A stretch of 64,000 nucleotides of DNA from Chrysomallon squamiferum. Taxonomy: Eukaryota > Mollusca > Gastropoda > Neomphalida > Peltospiridae. Of this stretch, positions 36,411-64,000 are shown in pieces. Location: contig CM022675.1 of assembly GCA_012295275.1 (NCBI GenBank), positions 6,752,832-6,816,831 of the forward strand, in the 5' to 3' direction. The position numbers and the translations under genes were made by a program. Each line of letters starts with the position of its first letter. The first letter of the stretch is position 1. The notes beneath the pieces were generated by a model, which made no database searches, was not told where the DNA came from, and was given only the letters and a program-made list of their open reading frames with translations.

Positions 36411-36842
36411 TGATAATTATTATATAATGTATGTGTATAAATTTCTTTTCTTTATTTATAAAATGATTAAATAATTGTGTTTCATCTTATCAACAACTTA
36501 TATATCTTTTCATCTTATGTAATGAAACAATAAATTTCAAATTCTACAAAAATTCTTTGCTCTAAAAACGTAACCATTTTACAACATTCATCCCTGGTAT
36601 AAAAACACATTTCATTTCTTTATAAACAATATATATCAATTTATAATTAATGACCCTGGTATTAAAAACACTAATTTCTTGTCTTCATTTTTCAGCTACC
36701 TGAAATGACGTCTGCAGAAAAACAAAATGGAAGTAATCGTGTGTTTCAGCTGGCACTGCAATGTTCTGGAATGTTCACTGGGGCTGGGATCATGTTGTTG
36801 ATAGCCATCTTTGAAGAAGACCTCAAAAATATTCTGAACTAA
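27045..36842 (+). CDS. SLC39A6/SLC39A10-like: ZIP zinc importer, LIV-1 subfamily, tandem copy 2 (reading frame broken in exons 1 and 3)
   Basis: Paralog of the importer at 5170 with the same eight exons and phases: 27045-27925, 31308-31545, 32107-32278, 33677-33814, 34568-34643, 35096-35386, 35875-36062, 36696-36842 (TAA). A signal peptide is followed by [13 protein letters not shown], a His-rich region, a polybasic segment and a PAL-like region ([10 protein letters not shown]). TM4 has HNFSDG, TM5 HELPHE, and the C-terminus LPEMTS then a last TM. The loop before TM4 is shorter than in copy 1 (HGHHGHSHG). Two breaks are seen. In exon 1 the first frame stops at 27495-27497, while the homologous continuation is in another frame, consistent with one missing base between 27344 and 27494. 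Exon 3 has two extra bases near 32265-32275, so the joined mRNA would hit a stop in exon 4. All splice sites look intact. It is either a young pseudogene or an intact gene with assembly indels. Confidence 0.88.
27990..28160. repeat. (AAT/GAT)n microsatellite in ZIP copy 2 intron 1
   Basis: About 170 bases of ATA, ATG and ATT trinucleotides starting some 65 bases after the donor at 27926. Open frames are poly-Ile or poly-Tyr artefacts. Confidence 0.9.
28370..29275. repeat. Approximately 900-bp (CTA)n-rich cryptic satellite
   Basis: Imperfect ACT/CTA trinucleotide array. It includes a perfect 24-bp triplication (CTACTGCTACTACTACTGCG plus ACAT) at about 28576-28650 and longer repeated blocks containing TTTTATACCAAAACTA (near 28728, 28850 and 28990). 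It lies in intron 1 of ZIP copy 2; the next 29276-29560 is also trinucleotide-rich. Confidence 0.8.
29782..30130. repeat. Poly-A run and (GA)n-associated dispersed repeat, copy B
   Basis: About 42 consecutive A from 29782, then unique sequence, then (GA)n at 29957-30016 followed by a flank (ATGATTTAAACTTTTGGAAT … AAAACCTCTCACTC) homologous to the flank at 26490-26590. The shared flank shows it is not a simple independent microsatellite. Confidence 0.55.
30131..31307. other. Remainder of ZIP copy 2 intron 1
   Basis: AT-rich sequence with (AAAT)n near 30390-30410 and 30803-30825, (CA)n at 31245-31273, and (TTTA)n running up to the acceptor at 31307. No gene seen. Confidence 0.7.
32279..32510 (+). 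repeat. Minisatellite seeded at the donor after ZIP copy 2 exon 3
   Basis: CACAT|GTAAGTTTTAATTAAAAA is followed by four to five diverged units of TTTAAGTTTTAATTAAA, then a T-run and TTTCTGTCTCA. Same position, unit and orientation as the array at 10507-10810 in copy 1. Confidence 0.7.
33185..33620. repeat. (ATCC/ATTC)n degenerate array before ZIP copy 2 exon 4
   Basis: CCATCCATCC and TCATTCAT units with CTGT units at the right end, finishing about 55 bases before the acceptor at 33676. The overlapping His/Ser/Pro-rich open frames are repeat artefacts. Confidence 0.9.
33830..34110. repeat. (GT)n and approximately 110-bp tandem duplication after ZIP copy 2 exon 4
   Basis: Starts near the donor at 33815 (GTATGT). 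(GT)n at 33858-33897, then a segment with TGTATTTGTGTTTGCCTGTT and CATATGTGCATGTGTGATTA occurs at about 33910 and again near 34021, each followed by ATGTATTTCTGTGT. Confidence 0.8.
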
Positions 36843-38270
36843 TTTGTATAAAAAAAAAACTTTCTGAGGTTTGATACAGGATAGTCATATTTCAAGAAAA
36901 GATGGACAGATATTATTTACAAAAGATCTAACAAATGCTTTGAACAAATTTAAAAAAAGAAAAATATATACATTGTTAGGTTGGGATAGAAAAGTCATAT
37001 TTCATGAACAGATGTTTGGGTGCTTTCAAACAGATAGCCATATCTGAGAAAAATCTAATGATTATTCTGAATAATTTTGTTAAAATATTGTTATTTTATG
37101 AGAATATTTGACAGATGTATTTCATGAATATGCTGAACTAAATTTTTATTTTAAATAGATTTTTGGAAGTGACATATTTGACAAAGATCTCATAGCATTA
37201 GTGACTTGAAACTGAAAAAAACCTTAATGCTATGAAAAAATAAGGTTAGGGTCGGGACTAGATAATCAGTCATAGTTAAGAATAACATTTAGAAGGTTTT
37301 GAACCAAACAAAATGGAGGATGGAAAGAAAACTGAAAGGTATTCAATGCTCTGTTATTAAACATGACAGACATACTGAAACAAAGACACTGAATTAGGAA
37401 AATTTTAAATAAAAAATAAATAGAACTGAGGCACTGAAATAAAATAATGTTTCCAAAGACAAAACAAGTTCAGTGAATAACATCAAAACTTTATCAAACA
37501 TACATATCTCATTAATGCCTGTTTGTTATTGTTTATTGATATATTTATTATTATTATTAATTTATCATGCTTGTTTATTTCTTTAGTTATTTTATTATAC
37601 ACGTATTTTTGTTTTAGTGCAATATGTCTAATTTTTTGTTTAAATTCAATTTTTATTTTTATTATTATTATTTATTAATTTATTTGTTTACTTATTTATT
37701 TTTATTATATTGTATTTCTTTTTTTTTTTTCATTTATTGTTTTTATCATCATTTTGATAAAATTCCTTAGTAAAAAGACATTCCATAACTTTGATATAGG
37801 GTATAAAATATATATTTATAAATCTCATGAATTACCTGTTAGTGAAAGCCATGTATATGTATGTTTGTGATTCTCTTGTGTGATATTAATATTTTTATAT
37901 TTCAGTTTTCTTACATCTATACAGGAATCTATCTATAAATATAAATATATATATATATATCTATATCTATTTGCATATTTGAATGTGTGTCTATGTTATA
38001 TATACAATATGTAAGTATAATTAAGCTGGATATTTTGAAAACAAAATTCACTTCGATGAATACCTTTTGATACCAATACTTATATATTTAACCAAATATT
38101 TTATATTTTTATAACAAGTTGTTTACATACTATTGTACTCACTGGGGTGTGAATGACATTTATTTATATTTTTATATCTACACAATATATACACATATAT
38201 ATTACTATTATGATATATTTTAACAGTGTTTTGTCATGAAAGTTATGAAATAAAAGTGAGAAATAATTGT
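36843..38270 (+). terminator. 3'UTR of ZIP copy 2 with degenerate repeats of the coding end
   Basis: After the TAA at 36840-36842. AATAAA at 38249-38254 followed by a GT-rich tract is a plausible poly(A) signal. The first 350 bases contain diverged copies of the last codons plus stop region: ATAGCCATATCTGAGAAAAA … TATTCTGAATAATTTTGTTA at 37043-37083 resembles the coding end ATAGCCATCTTTGAAGAAGA … TATTCTGAACTAATTTGTAT. Confidence 0.5.
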
Positions 38271-39139
38271 TTTGTTAACAATTTAATTTAGTTAAATTCT
38301 CCTTTAAAACATAAATAAATAAATACATAAATAATAAAACTGTATTAAATCTTTGTCTGAAAAACACTTGATTTACAAGATGATTTTAGTTCTGTGTGTT
38401 ATATAGATAGATAGATAGAAAGAGAAACAGAATTAAACTTTATAATTTAATAAAACTGAAAGAACACAACAGTAATAATAAAAAAAAAAAACAAGGTTTG
38501 AGATGTATTATCTTTATTTCACAAAATAAATTACATAAACATATAAACACAAATAAAAATTAAACATCATTATCATTTGTCCCTGAATTAAAACAATAAA
38601 ACTAAAAAAAAAAACATTAATTAAAGTTTCAAATTTTCTAACACATAAATTGAAATCAGATTATACAAATTATTAAAAATATTAAATCAGACATTTGTAA
38701 GTTTCAATTTATTTAAAAACAGTATTTTGAGATATTAGCAGATAAATAATTAACATTTATAACTGTAAACAGACACTTGTTTTCAAAACTATCAGATACT
38801 TGTTGCTATTTACATTGTTTATTTATTTCTTTTGACACATATGTAAACAGACATATATACCTTCATGCAAACATACCTGAAATACCATGCATAATACATT
38901 AAGTCTGCAGATAGATAGAGGTATGTAATCTCTTAACTTAAAACACTTGTCCATAAATATTATACCAACAGTTCCCACCAGTACTGTGACATTAACTGAA
39001 TTAGTAAAAATAATTTAAAACATTTTTTCCACATACACTATCATAATACGTAGTACACTATACTATACTGTATTTTATTATACTGTTACATTCTACTGTG
39101 TTATAGTAGTCTGTTTTAGTGTAGTGTAAAAATAATAAA

Positions 39140-39183
<44 letters not shown>

Positions 39184-39310
39184 TGATAATGATGATAACA
39201 AACCTGAATTAGCAACAACAACAAAAAAAAAAAGAAATTTCCAACAGAGTGCAAAAATACATTTTTCAAAACAGTAACGTAATAATTAATTTTCTAATAC
39301 TTGGTTAAAA
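38271..39310 (-). other. Convergent 3' region and probable 3'UTR of separase
   Basis: Between the ends of ZIP copy 2 (plus) and separase (minus). Minus-strand AATAAA (plus TTTATT) at 38513-38518 could end the separase transcript. Contains (AAT)n at 39129-39181. No further gene. Confidence 0.45.
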
Positions 39311-62362
<23,052 letters not shown>

Positions 62363-62947
62363 GTTTAGTTTGCTTTCCACTAGTATAATCAGAGATTATC
62401 ACAATAAATAGAAAAGTCGGAGAAAATATTTATTTTAAAATTTCCGCCATGGGTGCGTTGTTGTTATAATCGATTCCTTTTCGAAACACAGAGCTCCGCC
62501 TGCAAACCAATCGGGTTCCGTGTCGGATAATGATAACTATATTTATTAGGAAGAATGCCCAAAATTGCAAACGGCTATAAATAAGTAATAATATCTAATC
62601 TATTAACGTAAATGTAGTAAACATTTGTTTCAAATGAATAAGTAATTAATTCATTAGTAAGCTCTTAATAATTTAGATTAATTTCTGATAAATCATAAAA
62701 CATTCAATCATCAATGATTCATTTTTCTAACTTATTATTTTTATTTCATTCTTAATAAGTTAATTCATCTTTTCACTAAGTAAAATAACGTTCTGTTTAT
62801 AAATGTAAAATTTATAGTGGTTTCTTTCTTTCATAGCAATTTAGTGCCTCTAATTACATATATTCGGGATCTTGATAAACAACGACAATTTCCGAATGTA
62901 ACATGACCTCTTGCCGCTATGCAAATCATTTGTGTCAGGCAACAAAC
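62363..62947. promoter_or_regulatory. Bidirectional promoter between separase and the rightmost gene
   Basis: The two start codons are 585 bases apart and face away from each other. The interval contains CCGCCATGG near 62443, a CCAAT box near 62496 (AACCAATCGG), a perfect POU octamer ATGCAAAT at 62919-62926, and a YY1-type AACATGGCGGAC overlapping the plus-strand start. No TATA box is obvious near either start. Middle sequence 62570-62860 is AT-rich. Confidence 0.5.
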
Positions 62948-63013
62948 ATGGCGGACTGTAACCTTGGGGCAAATAACATCACTACACATTCTTTCTTCTT
63001 GGTGGACAACATG
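62948..63013 (+). CDS. First coding exon of an unrecognised gene (partial)
   Basis: ATG in a strong context (AACATGGCGG) opens a 22-codon exon, MADCNLGANNITTHSFFLVDNM, ending at a canonical donor (ATG|GTGAGTT at 63013/63014), phase 0. The rest of the gene lies to the right of the window. I do not recognise the protein. Support comes from the YY1 site at the start, the donor, the head-to-head position with separase and the locally raised GC content. Non-coding leader sequence probably begins near 62900. Confidence 0.5.
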
Positions 63014-64000
63014 GTGAGTTTATTTTTTATAATTAATGTAATTTAGTAATTAGATTTGTGTAAAATTGGTATATTAGGTGATATAATGAACGTTTGTACT
63101 GAACGATCTCACGAAATAACGGTTTATCTTCCATTACTATGGACGCTTTTTTCTTCCTCCTGTCAAATAATGCAAGCAGGTGCGAGAAACATTCAGTCAC
63201 TTATGTTATCGTTCCGTCTGCTTTCTTCACCAGTTTACGATTTCATTCCTTGAAAATTATAACTGACACAATTGTTTGTCAGCGATGTTACAAAGTTGCT
63301 GAAAATAGATTGAAATAAAATAAAATAAATCTATTTCGTTTATAAGATTTTCGATAAATTCACAAATAATGTGAAATGCGAAATGGTTTAAGTTTTAACT
63401 ATATTAGATGTTCTTGGAAAATTCTTTGACATCTAAAAAATATCTGGATAAAATTTGAAATTTAAATAATATTTCTGTTTAATTTTGTAACAGAGGTATT
63501 TCTAATTGATGAGCCATGTTCAATCCATTCATTAATAAACAGTTTTAAACTTTAAAATTTAAAAAAATATTTTGACCAACCCGCTATTAACTGCAAAATA
63601 TTTGTCAAAAATATAAAAAGTTAAATCTATGGAACAAATACTTAACATACATATACATAACTGTTATTATAATATATATTTTTATATATATATAAAGATA
63701 TTTTGAAAAAAAAAAAAGGATAGTTTTAATTAGAGTGTTCTGTTTAAAAACATCAGCAACAACACAATACAATTAATAAGGGTAAAAAAAAAAATATAGA
63801 AAAAATTATATTTTTAACATCCACATGTATATTATGTTCTTGAAATGATCTGTTCTGTATTATTTATTCTGACCAGTTTAACCCAATATATGTGTGTGTG
63901 TGTGTGTGTGTGTATTTCTATATATAATATTTCTAAATTTAATAATAATAATAGTTTGTTTTTTTTAAATTAGAAAGATGCCGATTTTTTAGGTGTTTTT
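63014..64000 (+). other. Probable first intron of the rightmost gene
   Basis: AT-rich sequence with (TA)n near 63671-63693, poly-A runs near 63703-63717 and 63785-63795, and (GT)n at 63892-63914. A 65-codon open frame at 63056-63253 has no recognisable features. No second exon is identified before the window ends. Confidence 0.5.

Overview
This is animal (metazoan) DNA. It is AT-rich, with split genes on both strands, GT-AG introns and very many microsatellites: (GA)n, (TTA)n, (TTTA)n and (CA)n. Protein style, repeat content and gene structure suggest a lophotrochozoan, most likely a mollusc. I infer this from general character, not from a diagnostic marker.

Layout. (1) 1049-1655, minus strand: first coding exon of a ZnT (SLC30A) zinc exporter; the rest lies left of the window. 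(2) 5170-18521, plus: complete eight-exon ZIP zinc importer of the LIV-1 (ZIP6/ZIP10) type. (3) 27045-36842, plus: a tandem paralog with the same eight exons and intron phases, but with its reading frame broken in exons 1 and 3. (4) 39311-62362, minus: separase (ESPL1-like) in about 26 exons, roughly 2,416 residues, with the catalytic His and Cys in one exon. (5) 62948-63013, plus: first coding exon of an unrecognised gene, head-to-head with separase. Gaps and introns hold microsatellites, a palindromic DNA element at 1930-2372, a transposon-derived tandem array at 7373-8470, a mariner-like fragment near 40549, and a 929-bp hAT element at 51977-52905 with perfect 8-bp target duplications inside a separase intron.

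The left 37 kb is a zinc-transport cluster: an exporter facing two importers, with a near-consensus metal response element (4851-4860) before the first importer. Separase, which cuts cohesin at anaphase, is a separate functional unit convergent with the second importer.

The most unusual pattern is that many intronic tandem repeats are copies of the neighbouring splice junction, including the last coding bases of the exon (18001-18147, 50809-50953, 54590-55012) or the acceptor (13520-14382, 17640-17820). One such array sits at the same intron in both ZIP paralogs (10507-10810 and 32279-32510). The exon before it shares a 59-nt identical run between the copies while other exons have diverged, which suggests gene conversion. 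A reading-frame break also occurs in separase exon 3, so base-level assembly errors are a serious alternative to decay of ZIP copy 2.
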